Part shown: positions 56,651-64,000 of the stretch, piece by piece
Layout: each line of letters opens with the position of its first letter
Numbering within the stretch: position 1 is the first letter of the stretch
From: Selenomonadales bacterium 4137-cl
GTDB taxonomy: Bacteria; Bacillota; Negativicutes; Sporomusales; UBA7701
Reading direction: 5' to 3'
Length of the DNA: 64,000 bases
Assembly (NCBI GenBank): GCA_032334055.1
Contig: JAUOZS010000001.1
Span: 2,144,501 to 2,208,500, forward strand
Made by a program: the position numbers and the translations under genes
The notes under the pieces: model-generated
What the model was told of the DNA's origin: nothing
Databases searched by the model: none
Seen by the model: only the letters and a program-made list of their open reading frames with translations

Positions 56651-58168
56651 TCAGGCGGCGGGAAAGAAAACGGTAAAAGTACTGCCCCTTCCAAGCTCGC
56701 TAGCCACCTCGGCGCGGGCGCCGTGACGGGCGACGATCTCACGGGCGATCGCCAGCCCGAGGCCGGTGCCGGCCCCCGTCCGGCCATGGGACTTGTCCCC
56801 CTTGTAGAACCGCTCCCAGATGAACGGCAGATCTTCACGGGCGATGCCGCTGCCGGTATCGACCACCTGCAGCCGCACCTCGTCGCCTGCGCGCACGATG
56901 CTGGCCGTCACCCTCCCTCCGGGCGGAGTGAATTTCAGCGCGTTGTCAAGCAGGATGAGCAGCAACTGGGTGAGCCGGTCGCCATTGCCGTTTACCCCGG
57001 TCTCGCCGTCCGTTTCCAGCGTCAGGGCCACCCCGGCCTGCTCGGCCCGGGGCATAAGCAGCGATACGACACTGTCAGCGATAGCCGCCAGCGGGATCTT
57101 CTCCATCGCCAAGACGGCGCCCTCGGCCTGCAGGCGGCTGAGATCGAGCAACTCGTTGATCAGCCCCTCCAGCCGAACCGTCTCGTCCCGCATCACGTGG
57201 TGGTACTTCTCGGCTTCCTGCGGCTCTTGGACAGTGCCGTCCAGCAGGGCCTCAGTATAGCCGCGGATGACGGTCAACGGCGTCCTGAGCTCGTGAGAGA
57301 TATTGGCGACGAAATCACGGCGCAGCTTCTCCATCCTGGCCGTGCCGGCCACGAATCGGCCAAGCTCCTGGGCCAGCGCATTGAGCGACCGGCCAAGCTC
57401 CCCGACCTCGTCGCCGTCGTCCGCCTTTACCCGGATGGCATAATCGCCGCGGGCCATCGTAGCCGCCGCCTCCTGCATGTCGCGGAGCGGGCGGGTGATG
57501 CCGCTGGCCAGCCGGCGGACAAGGAAAAACGTCAGCAGCAGCGCGGCCAACCCTAGGCCGCCGATGTAAAGGTAGATGCGCCGGAGAAACTCGTCGACGC
57601 CGCGGACCGGGGAATTGAGGACGACCGCGCCGTTCACCGTCCCGTCCGCCTTAAAAAGCGGCACGCCTACGATCAGCATATTCTCCCCGTATATAGGGTG
57701 ATAAAAATTCCTCGTCAGTACCTGGCCGCCGAATACCGGCTCCAGACGATCGGCCAGCGTCCGGGCCAACACATTGCCCTGGCCCATGCCATGACCACCC
57801 TGGCCCATGTGGCCGCGGCCCATGCCGAGGCCGCCCTGTCCCAGGCCCATACCGCGGCCCATGCCGCTGGCAGGCGGCGTGGAAATGGCGACAACCCGCC
57901 GCGAAGCGTCGATCACCCACACGCGGGCGTCCAGGAAGGCGTCGACGCTGTCGATCAGCTTAACGAACTGGGCCTGGTCGATGCGGCCCTCGTTATAGCT
58001 CTCTACCAGGCGACCGAACTCGAGGCCCTTGTCGACCAGCTCCTTCTCCTTGCTGGCGAGAAAATACTCGCGCAGCAGGAGGGAAATGCCGGCCGATACG
58101 CAGGCCAGCACCAGCACCACCACCATTATGTAACTGTACAGCAGCCTGCGCTGGAGCGAGTTTCTCAC
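56651..58168 (-). CDS. Sensor histidine kinase with Gly/Met/His-rich insert
   Basis: 505 residues. Two membrane spans (about 9-33 and 203-225) enclose a sensor domain, followed by HAMP ('RRLASGITRPLRDMQEAAAT'), H box 'FVANISHELRTPLTVIRGYT', N box 'LLDNALKFTPPGG', G1 'VVDTGSGIARED' and G2 'GAGTGLGLAIAREI'. Residues 101-132 of the outer domain are a low-complexity Gly-rich stretch with five Met and two His, inserted between predicted strands. Its start overlaps the response regulator stop by 4 bases. Confidence 0.93.
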   Translation of the reverse strand: MRNSLQRRLLYSYIMVVVLVLACVSAGISLLLREYFLASKEKELVDKGLEFGRLVESYNEGRIDQAQFVKLIDSVDAFLDARVWVIDASRRVVAISTPPASGMGRGMGLGQGGLGMGRGHMGQGGHGMGQGNVLARTLADRLEPVFGGQVLTRNFYHPIYGENMLIVGVPLFKADGTVNGAVVLNSPVRGVDEFLRRIYLYIGGLGLAALLLTFFLVRRLASGITRPLRDMQEAAATMARGDYAIRVKADDGDEVGELGRSLNALAQELGRFVAGTARMEKLRRDFVANISHELRTPLTVIRGYTEALLDGTVQEPQEAEKYHHVMRDETVRLEGLINELLDLSRLQAEGAVLAMEKIPLAAIADSVVSLLMPRAEQAGVALTLETDGETGVNGNGDRLTQLLLILLDNALKFTPPGGRVTASIVRAGDEVRLQVVDTGSGIAREDLPFIWERFYKGDKSHGRTGAGTGLGLAIAREIVARHGARAEVASELGRGSTFTVFFPAA

Positions 58169-58857
58169 ACTTTCACCTCAAACTTGTAGCCGACTCCCCA
58201 CACCGTCTTGACATCCCAGGGAGTGCTGTCCTGGGCGCCGATCTTCTGGCGGATACGCTTGATATGGGTGTCGACGGTGCGGGTATCCCCGCAATAAGTA
58301 TAGCCCCACACAGACTCCAATAGCTGCTCGCGGGAAAAAACGCGCCCCGGGTGGGCGGCCAGATGCCACAGCAACTCCATCTCCTTCGCGGTCAGAGGTT
58401 CGGTGCGGCCATAGACGGTTACGGTGTATTCGCCGCGGTTGATCTCCAGGTGGGGGAACCGCAGAATATCGCCCGCAGCCGCCTCCGGCCCGGGCGAACG
58501 GCGCAGCACGGCCTTCACTCTCGCCACCACCTCGCGGGGATTGAAGGGCTTGCCGATATAATCGTCGGCCCCCGTCTCGAGGCCGAGTATCCGGTCGTCG
58601 TCGGCGGCGCTGGCGGTGAGCATAATAATCGGCACGCGGGAGAACTTGCGGATCTGGCGGCAGGCTTCCAGGCCGTCGAGCACCGGCATCATGATATCGA
58701 GAATAACCAGGCTGGGCGACAGCTGCTGCACCTTGACGATCGTCTCCGCGCCGTCGGCCGCTTCGGCCACCGCGAAACCTTCCTTGTCAAAGTACAGCTT
58801 CAGCAGCTCCCTTATCTGGGCATCGTCGTCGGCTACGAGGACCAGCGGTCCCGACAT
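58165..58857 (-). CDS. OmpR/PhoB-type response regulator
   Basis: 230 residues from ATG 58857 (AAGAAGGTG upstream; the GTG two codons earlier lies inside that site). Receiver with 'VLVADDDAQIRELLKLYF', phospho-Asp in 'LVILDIMMPVLDG' and Lys in 'DYIGKPFNPREV', then a winged helix ('LTAKEMELLWHLAAHPGRVF', 'RTVDTHIKRIRQKI'). It is the partner of the kinase encoded next. Confidence 0.94.
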   Translation of the reverse strand: MSGPLVLVADDDAQIRELLKLYFDKEGFAVAEAADGAETIVKVQQLSPSLVILDIMMPVLDGLEACRQIRKFSRVPIIMLTASAADDDRILGLETGADDYIGKPFNPREVVARVKAVLRRSPGPEAAAGDILRFPHLEINRGEYTVTVYGRTEPLTAKEMELLWHLAAHPGRVFSREQLLESVWGYTYCGDTRTVDTHIKRIRQKIGAQDSTPWDVKTVWGVGYKFEVKV

Positions 58858-58906
58858 CGGCACACCTTCTTTCTAAGCTCTGGACTTTTTAGCCAGCCGA
58901 AAATAA

Positions 58907-58932
58907 AAAGGCGGGGGTACCCCGCCTTTCCT
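58907..58932 (-). terminator. Terminator of the thioredoxin gene
   Basis: AAAGGCGGGG-GTA-CCCCGCCTTT, followed on the minus strand by TTATTTTC. Confidence 0.8.
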
Positions 58933-58944
58933 GCCTGTCAAGTG

Positions 58945-59268
58945 TTACACGGCTCCGTCGATGGCCGCCGCGATATCGCGGCGGGGACGGAACCCGACGA
59001 TGCGGTTGACCTCCGCGCCGTTTTTAAAAACTACCATGGTCGGGATGCCCATAACCTTGAATTGGCCGGCCAGTTCTGGCTGCTCATCGACGTTGACCTT
59101 GGCCACGACCGCTTTCCCGTCGTAGTCGGCGGCAACGGCCTCCAACTCAGGCGCCACCATCTTGCACGGGCCGCACCACGGAGCCCAGAAATCGACCAGC
59201 ACCGGCTGGGCGGACTTCAACACCTTTTCGGCAAAATCGGCTTGATTGGCAATATTAACTATTGACAT
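58945..59268 (-). CDS. trxA: Thioredoxin
   Basis: 107 residues from ATG 59268 (GAAGGAG upstream; the longer frame is not used). 'VLVDFWAPWCGPCKMVAPEL' carries the WCGPC active site, and 'FKVMGIPTMVVFKNGAEVNR' has the cis-Pro loop. A normal-length general disulfide reductase, transcribed as a single unit. Confidence 0.96.
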   Translation of the reverse strand: MSIVNIANQADFAEKVLKSAQPVLVDFWAPWCGPCKMVAPELEAVAADYDGKAVVAKVNVDEQPELAGQFKVMGIPTMVVFKNGAEVNRIVGFRPRRDIAAAIDGAV

Positions 59269-59376
59269 TGCAGATTCTCCTTCCTGTGCGATGTTTCCTG
59301 CTATCCGCCCCCCCTCGGGGGGGTTCGATTTCATTGTAAAATATTTCCCCGCCAAAGTCAAGGCGCGCATGCCTGC

Positions 59377-60036
59377 CTAATCGCCGGGCAGACGGCCGCC
59401 CCGCATCCGGGCCGCGAAATACGCGGCCAGCGCCACAATAACGAGGCCGGCGGCGGCGACGGAGGGCGAAACCAGGCCCGGCGGCAGGTACCGGTACAGG
59501 CCGGCGAGCCCGAACACGATAAAGATCAGCGCCGCGCCCCACTTCACCAGGCGCTCGGGTATCCGCCGCCCCAGGACGACCCCGACGCCGATACCGATAC
59601 CGTCGGCGGCCATCATCCCCGCCGTCGTCCCCAGCCAAACCGGAACGACCGTCTGGTACTGGGCGGCCAGCGCCATAGTGGCAAGCTGGGTCTTATCGCC
59701 CATCTCAGCAAAGAAAAAAGCGATCGCCACCGTCCAGAAGGGACTGCGACGGACGGCGTCGGCCTCGCCGGCCAGCTCGTCGCCGCGCAGCGTCCAAAGA
59801 CCGAATACGATAAAGGAAACGGCAGCCGCGACCTGGATATACTGCAGCGGCACGACCCTCGTCAAATAATTGCCCGCCTCGACCGCCAGCAAGTGGTTGA
59901 CGACCGTGGCGGCGAAAACGCCCGCCAGCACCGTCGTCCAAGGATAACGGGAGGCGAAGGCCATCGCGAGCAGTTGGGTCTTATCGCCCATCTCGGCCAG
60001 CAGAACGAGGAACAGCGAGGCGAAAAACGCAGTCAC
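59377..60036 (-). CDS. GDT1/TMEM165-family cation transporter
   Basis: 219 residues starting at GTG 60036 (AAAGGGGGG upstream). Two copies of the signature Glu-Met-Gly-Asp-Lys-Thr-Gln ('LLAEMGDKTQLLAMAFA' near 13-29 and 'FFAEMGDKTQLATMALA' near 111-127) in an internally duplicated membrane protein define the family, which exports Mn2+ or Ca2+. I looked for a yybP-ykoY Mn riboswitch upstream and did not find its conserved blocks. Confidence 0.92.
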   Translation of the reverse strand: MTAFFASLFLVLLAEMGDKTQLLAMAFASRYPWTTVLAGVFAATVVNHLLAVEAGNYLTRVVPLQYIQVAAAVSFIVFGLWTLRGDELAGEADAVRRSPFWTVAIAFFFAEMGDKTQLATMALAAQYQTVVPVWLGTTAGMMAADGIGIGVGVVLGRRIPERLVKWGAALIFIVFGLAGLYRYLPPGLVSPSVAAAGLVIVALAAYFAARMRGGRLPGD

Positions 60037-60170
60037 ACCATCCCCCCTTTATTAAACTGCTGTTAGTATGGCCGATAAATGACCTTCCGAACCGGCTCAG
60101 ATGGCTTATGAACCTTTTTCCGTAAACTCACATACCATAAACTGAACCACCACTATTAAGGGGGATTGAC

Positions 60171-60782
60171 ATGAAGAAAAACCGGGCCAAGAAAATCGGC
60201 CCCCAACATCACGATCACCACGGCGAAGGCTGCTCAGCCAGCCCCTGCCTGCCGATGCTAAGGGACGCCGCCATCGCCGAGCGGGAAGCAATCCTTTTCT
60301 ACCTGGAGGCGGCCGCCATGGTCTGCGGCGACCTGCGGCAGCTTTTTCTGAACACGGCTGAAGACGAAATGGAACATTTCGTCATGACCATGCGCCACAT
60401 CTCGGCCCTCGACGAAGTTCAGGCCGAAGCGCTTGAGGAGGTCGACCTCGACGTCCTGCTCATGAAGCGGGGCATGACGCCGAAGTGGGCGGAGGGCTGG
60501 CACCCCGCGTGCGCCTGCCCGCTGGAGGAACAAGCGGTGACGCCGCCCATGCCGCCGGCGCCGGAAAACGACCTCACCCCCGTATGCCTGCTGACCAAAG
60601 CACTCACCAGCGAGCTTGAGGCAATAAACATGTATCAGAAGTATATGGAACAATCGCCGGATGCTGATTGCTGTCGTCACTTCTGTCATCTGATGAACGA
60701 CGAGAAAGAGCATGTGGCCTCTTTTACCGCCGCTCTATACGACCTTACGGGCGAGCCGCCGGCCGAAAAGACCGCCGATTAG
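60171..60782 (+). CDS. Ferritin-like di-iron domain protein
   Basis: 203 residues. A His-rich start ('PQHHDHHGEGC') precedes two ferritin-like halves: 'AAIAEREAILFYLEAAAMVC' with 'TAEDEMEHFVM' and, near residues 145-190, 'ALTSELEAINMYQKYMEQ' with 'MNDEKEHVASF'. The E...ExxH pairs would hold a di-iron centre, as in rubrerythrin-like proteins, but there is no rubredoxin tail. Cys-rich turns ('ACACP', 'DCCRHFCH') are unusual. It may be involved in peroxide or metal handling. Confidence 0.75.
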   Translation: MKKNRAKKIGPQHHDHHGEGCSASPCLPMLRDAAIAEREAILFYLEAAAMVCGDLRQLFLNTAEDEMEHFVMTMRHISALDEVQAEALEEVDLDVLLMKRGMTPKWAEGWHPACACPLEEQAVTPPMPPAPENDLTPVCLLTKALTSELEAINMYQKYMEQSPDADCCRHFCHLMNDEKEHVASFTAALYDLTGEPPAEKTAD

Positions 60783-60849
60783 TTATGTCAACTTTACAAC
60801 CGACCGGCAGTTTGCTAACATTTTAGATAACAAATCATGCCAGGAGGAG

Positions 60850-61422
60850 ATGCATTTGAACCTCACGGAAGCGATCGCAAACCGCCGGTCGGTGCGGAGC
60901 TACACGGCCCAAAAGGTAGACAAGGACGCCATCGACAAACTGCTCCACGCCGCGGTGCAGGCGCCAAGCGCCTCCAACACCCAGCCCTGGAGCTTCGTCG
61001 TCATCCAGGACGCCGCGTTGCTCAAGGAGTACTCCGACCGCTCCAAAAGCCTGCTCCTCAGCATGATCGACCTTGAAAATTCGCCCCACAAAAAATACCG
61101 CGACATGCTGTCCAATCCAGCCTTCAACATCTTCTACACCGCCGGTACGCTCATAGCCATCTATGCCAAGCCGATGGGGCGCCACAGCTACGGCGACTGC
61201 TGCCTGTCCGCCCAAAACCTTATGCTCGCCGCCCACGGGCTCGGCCTCGGCACCTGCTGGATCGGTTTCGCCGGGACGCTGCTAGATACGCCGGCGATGA
61301 AAGAGGAACTCCGCGTTCCGGTCGAATACAGCCTTGTCGCCCCGATCATCGTCGGCTACCCGCAAGGCCGGATACCGCAGTTGACGCACGACAATCCGGA
61401 GATTCTTTTTTGGAAAGAATAA
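60850..61422 (+). CDS. Nitroreductase-family flavoprotein
   Basis: About 190 residues. 'AIANRRSVRSYTAQKVDKDA', 'AAVQAPSASNTQPWSFVVIQ' and 'GLGLGTCWIGF' are FMN-binding motifs of NfsA/FRP-like nitroreductases. CAGGAGGAG is only 2 bases before the ATG at 60850 but 8 bases before a TTG at 60856, so the TTG may be the real start. Substrate unknown. Confidence 0.9.
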   Translation: MHLNLTEAIANRRSVRSYTAQKVDKDAIDKLLHAAVQAPSASNTQPWSFVVIQDAALLKEYSDRSKSLLLSMIDLENSPHKKYRDMLSNPAFNIFYTAGTLIAIYAKPMGRHSYGDCCLSAQNLMLAAHGLGLGTCWIGFAGTLLDTPAMKEELRVPVEYSLVAPIIVGYPQGRIPQLTHDNPEILFWKE

Positions 61423-61425
61423 ACG

Positions 61426-61455
61426 AAGCGGCCGCAAACGCGGCCGCTTTTCATC
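61426..61455 (+). terminator. Terminator of the nitroreductase gene
   Basis: AAGCGGCCGC-AAAC-GCGGCCGCTT followed by TTC, directly after the stop codon. Confidence 0.75.
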
Positions 61456-61475
61456 GTCGTTAAGAGTGAAAACCG

Positions 61476-61925
61476 TTACAGGCGCACAAATTTGATATTA
61501 CTGATGCTTGTGTTCACGGTTCCCCGATATACCGCGAAGTACTCTTCCAGGCTTAGTCCCCGCGGCAGGCCGGACCCGTCGGAAAAATCGGCCCACAGGT
61601 CGGCCCAGAAAGCGGCGGTCGGCCGGAAGAGGTACGTCCGTTCAACAAGGTGCAGGTCATGCGCGAAGCGCAATCCGGTACGGGCGGCAAGCAGCCGCGT
61701 AATCTCGTTGCCAGGCATATCGCCGGGCTCGTCGCCGATATCGTAGTTCACATGCTTTTTCAGTGAAGCGTAAGGCCGGTGGCCGTTGTCGAGCTTCAGG
61801 TCCCAGGCCCGCTCCACCAGAGCCGCGTCGCTGAGACGCTGGATATCGGAATGACGGCCGACCACGAACACCTCTTCGTTGTCGAGCACGATCATGGCGG
61901 CCGCCAACAAGTCGGCTTTGATCAT
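61476..61925 (-). CDS. Uncharacterised protein
   Basis: 149 residues with a helical, acidic composition ('IQRLSDAALVERAWDLKLDN', 'DIGDEPGDMPGNEITRLLAA', 'FWADLWADFSDGSG'). I do not recognise a family. AAAGGTGG precedes the ATG. It lies alone between the nitroreductase and RNase P RNA genes. Confidence 0.6.
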   Translation of the reverse strand: MIKADLLAAAMIVLDNEEVFVVGRHSDIQRLSDAALVERAWDLKLDNGHRPYASLKKHVNYDIGDEPGDMPGNEITRLLAARTGLRFAHDLHLVERTYLFRPTAAFWADLWADFSDGSGLPRGLSLEEYFAVYRGTVNTSISNIKFVRL

Positions 61926-62003
61926 TTTTATACCACCTTTGTATTTGAAATAACGGAATACTATCTTTCGTTATTGTCCCGCAAAGTCCTTTTCATAAAA
62001 AAC

Positions 62004-62034
62004 AAAACCCGCAGCTTTGTGCTGCGGGTTTTTT
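62004..62034 (-). terminator. Terminator of RNase P RNA
   Basis: AACCCGCAGC-N5-GCTGCGGGTT followed on the minus strand by TTGTTTTTTATG, just after the 3' end of the RNA. Confidence 0.85.
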
Positions 62035-62039
62035 CCAGG

Positions 62040-62412
62040 GTCGGTGAGCAGTCAATAAGCCGAGTTCTGTCCCGCTTGCGCGGCGATGATCATTTATCTC
62101 GGCCGGCAGTTGCCTGCCGGCTCTAGCGACGCTACCCGGAAGGATCGGCGGGCTACCTCATCTCTTCCCTATTCGGTCTTGCTCCGGGTGGGGTTTACCT
62201 AGCCAACCAGTCGCCTGGCTGCTGGTGCGCTCTTACCGCACCGTTCCATCCTTACCCGGCGCGATGCCGGGCGGTCTACATTTCTGCGGCACTATCCCTG
62301 AGGTCGCCCTCGCTGGCCGTTAACCAGCACCCTGCCCTATGGAGCTCGGACTTTCCTCGAAAGCCCTGCGGCCTTCGCGATCATCTTTCGTACTCACTGG
62401 ACCCTGTTCAGT
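62040..62412 (-). ncRNA. rnpB: RNase P RNA (class A)
   Basis: On the minus strand GAGGAAAGTCCGAGCTCC (from 62358) and GGGCAGGGTGCTGG form the CR-I region. AGACCGCC with GGTAAGGATG and GGTAAGAGCGCACC follow. Near the 3' end, ACAGAACTCGGCTTATTGAC (about 62071-62050) closes the core helix P4. The roughly 370-base length and order of blocks fit the bacterial A type. The RNA cleaves tRNA 5' leaders. The 5' end is approximate. Confidence 0.96.
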
Positions 62413-62473
62413 TGTCTGGATTAATAATATACCACGAACATCGGCTGCCGTCAAGGCGGTGCGGCGCGGTATT

Positions 62474-63124
62474 TTATGCCATGGCGGCGCGCAGGGCGGC
62501 CACCTTGGCCACAATGTCGTCCGCGCCGACGATGTCGGACACGATGGCGATCATCCCCGGGCCCCGGCGGCTCACCTCGGCGATATTGCTCTGCTTGATG
62601 CCGCCGATGGCTACGTACGGGAGGTTGACGTTCGCGGCCGCGTACTCCAGCAGGGCGAGCCCCACCGGAGCTGAGGCGTCCTTTTTCGTGTCAGTCGCGT
62701 ACACCGGGCCGACGCCGATGTAGTCGATCACCCCGGCCAGCTTGTCGGCCTCCCTGGCCTGCTCCGGCGAATGAGTCGAAAGGCCGATGGCCATATCGGA
62801 GCCTACAAGCTCCCGCACCTTTACGGGCGGCAGATCGTCCTGGCCTACATGGACACCGTCCGCCCCGACCGCCATCGCCAGATCGACATGGTCGTTGACG
62901 ATAAAGGTCGCTCCCGTATCCGCCGTCAGGCCGCGGATGGCCAGGCACTCCTCGTACATTACGCGGGCCGGTTTGGCCTTCTCGCGGTACTGAATCACCC
63001 TGACGCCGGCGGCCAACAGCAGCCGCACGACCTCTACGCTGCTTCGTCCGCGGGAAAGCGCGTCATCCGTGATACCGTAAATCCCGCCGGCGACAAAATT
63101 AGCCATCCCTCTACGCTGACTCAT
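62474..63124 (-). CDS. thiE: Thiamine-phosphate synthase
   Basis: 216 residues from ATG 63124 (GGGGGAGAGGG upstream; the longer frame is unlikely). 'GIYGITDDALSRGRSSVEVV', 'VIQYREKAKP', 'FIVNDHVDLAMAVGADGVHV', 'GQDDLPP', 'IGLSTHSPEQA' and 'DYIGVGPVYATDTKKDA' are the ThiE phosphate- and metal-binding motifs. It joins the thiazole and pyrimidine phosphates. No TPP riboswitch is seen upstream and no other thi gene is adjacent. Confidence 0.95.
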   Translation of the reverse strand: MSQRRGMANFVAGGIYGITDDALSRGRSSVEVVRLLLAAGVRVIQYREKAKPARVMYEECLAIRGLTADTGATFIVNDHVDLAMAVGADGVHVGQDDLPPVKVRELVGSDMAIGLSTHSPEQAREADKLAGVIDYIGVGPVYATDTKKDASAPVGLALLEYAAANVNLPYVAIGGIKQSNIAEVSRRGPGMIAIVSDIVGADDIVAKVAALRAAMA

Positions 63125-63246
63125 ACATTCCCTCTCCCCCGGCGCCCCATAGACGCCTGTAAACACGAATATTTTACCGCGTAACGAGAAAACCGTCAAA
63201 CCTGACAAACAGTCGCCGCAGATGGACTATATAAACGGTTGCCCCC

Positions 63247-63948
63247 TTACTCGACCAACAGTATGCGGCCGCAGTTGTCGCAATAGAGCAACTCCCCCTG
63301 CCCCCTCGCCGCCTGCCTGGTGGGGATGCTCCGTCGGCAGCCGCCGCACACGCCGCCGGCCAGCCTGGCCACCGGCTGAGGCAGCTTGCGGGCGAGCTCC
63401 CGGAACAGGCGAAGCAGGGCGGGATCGACTTTGTCGGCCAGCGACCGGCAGCGCTCCTCCAGGTCGGCCAGCTCGGCCTCACCGCGGGCCGCCTCCTGGG
63501 CGACGAGCTGCTGCCGCTCGGCGTGGAGGCGCTTCCTGGCCTGCAGCCCGGCCTCGTCGCCGGCGATCTTGGCGGCCAGCCGCTCGCTTTCCTCGATAGC
63601 GGCGACCGCGTCGTTCTCGCGACGCCCGATATCGCGACGGAGAGCCTCGCACCGTGTCCTGATCTGCTCGATCTCCTTGATGTTGGTTATCTCACCCCGG
63701 TAAAGCTTCCCCTCCAGCTCCTCGCAATGCCGGGTAAGAGCGGTCAACTCGGCCTCGCCGACGGCGCACGCCTTCTCCAGGCCGGCCAGCTTCTCCCGGT
63801 CGGCGGCCACCCCCTGCGACAGCAGCCTGATCTCCTGCCATAGCAGGCGCACCTCGTCGGCGCTAATCTTCTCCTTGCGGCCGGCCGCCTGCCGTTTCTG
63901 CCGCTCCAACTCCTGCAGTTCGCTAAGCATGCATAACTGATCTTTCAT
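63247..63948 (-). CDS. Coiled-coil protein with C-terminal zinc ribbon (zf-RING_7 family)
   Basis: About 233 residues from ATG 63948 (CAGGAGGAGGG upstream). A long antiparallel coiled coil (about 5-170) is followed by a four-Cys zinc ribbon: 'GGVCGGCRRSIP' and 'LYCDNCGRILLVE'. This family is widespread in Firmicutes, where it normally follows a Nif3-like gene; the last codons of such an upstream gene may end at a TAA near 63971, but too little is visible. Possibly RNA- or nucleic-acid-associated; function unproven. Confidence 0.85.
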   Translation of the reverse strand: MKDQLCMLSELQELERQKRQAAGRKEKISADEVRLLWQEIRLLSQGVAADREKLAGLEKACAVGEAELTALTRHCEELEGKLYRGEITNIKEIEQIRTRCEALRRDIGRRENDAVAAIEESERLAAKIAGDEAGLQARKRLHAERQQLVAQEAARGEAELADLEERCRSLADKVDPALLRLFRELARKLPQPVARLAGGVCGGCRRSIPTRQAARGQGELLYCDNCGRILLVE

Positions 63949-64000
63949 CGCCAAACCCTCCTCCTGCTGCTTACAATAGAAAAAGACAGGCCTTGTTCGC

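Noticed and set aside
60037..60170. Mn-sensing yybP-ykoY riboswitch upstream of the GDT1-type gene
   Set aside because: The conserved blocks of that riboswitch are not present; the region is short and unstructured by eye.
63971..64000. Possible 3' end of an upstream gene (Nif3-like) running off the right edge
   Set aside because: Only about nine codons before a TAA are visible; too little to call a gene.
1..64000. CRISPR arrays, tRNA genes or insertion sequences
   Set aside because: No regularly spaced direct repeats, no clover-leaf sequences and no transposase-like proteins were seen on reading both strands.

Overview
The window looks like a chromosomal segment of a GC-rich, anaerobic, endospore-forming Firmicute, most likely of the Negativicutes/Sporomusaceae type. 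This is inferred from the gene families (split sigK, yyaC, membrane-bound Ni-Fe hydrogenase with Tat export, AhbC/AhbD-type haem enzymes, the futalosine menaquinone enzyme MqnE, an apparent selenoprotein). The genus is not determined.

Positions 1 to about 28823 are one prophage whose left end lies outside the window. A long leftward transcription unit starts at the immunity region (about 24.3 kb). It passes small regulatory and Cys-rich genes (19.3-24.3 kb), a large DNA-metabolism block (8.9-18.8 kb: two radical SAM proteins, a PP-loop enzyme, a C5 methyltransferase with a nine-fold internal repeat, a helicase-methyltransferase fusion, a SNF2 helicase and a nuclease-like protein), replication genes (DnaD-like, DnaC-like, SSB, MazG-like), a late regulator, and then terminase, gpW-like protein and portal at the left edge. 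On the right are a divergent repressor switch, a LexA-type box beside a 46-codon gene, two accessory genes (a BRCT protein and a duplicated-domain membrane protein) and a large serine recombinase. The recombinase faces the 5' part of sigK (28808-29260). That reading frame breaks off just after the Gly-Asn-Glu-Ile codons, the same place where the B. subtilis skin element splits sigK, so this prophage looks like a skin-type sigK-intervening element. The 3' part of sigK should lie left of position 1.

29.4-46.3 kb is ordinary host DNA: spore protein YyaC, a LysR regulator and TusA-like protein, a minor-pilin cluster, an HD hydrolase, a Na/Pi-type transporter, Zn/Mn ABC importer parts, an ABC exporter, an NlpC/P60 hydrolase under a c-di-AMP riboswitch, a two-component system whose response regulator carries a one-base frameshift, a CAP-domain protein, a glycosyltransferase, MqnE, chorismate mutase and a DUF1540 protein.

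46.3-55 kb is a redox region on the minus strand. The hydrogenase operon hyaA-hyaB-cytochrome b-protease-HupH-like ends in an unannotated 96-codon gene with an in-frame TGA preceded by Cys, which I read as a selenoprotein. Beside it are a multi-cluster ferredoxin-like protein with AhbC/AhbD-like radical SAM enzymes, and tatA.

55-64 kb holds a secreted 5'-nucleotidase, a two-component system with an unusual Gly/Met/His-rich sensor insert, thioredoxin, a GDT1-type transporter, a ferritin-like protein, a nitroreductase, RNase P RNA, thiE and a coiled-coil zinc-ribbon protein.
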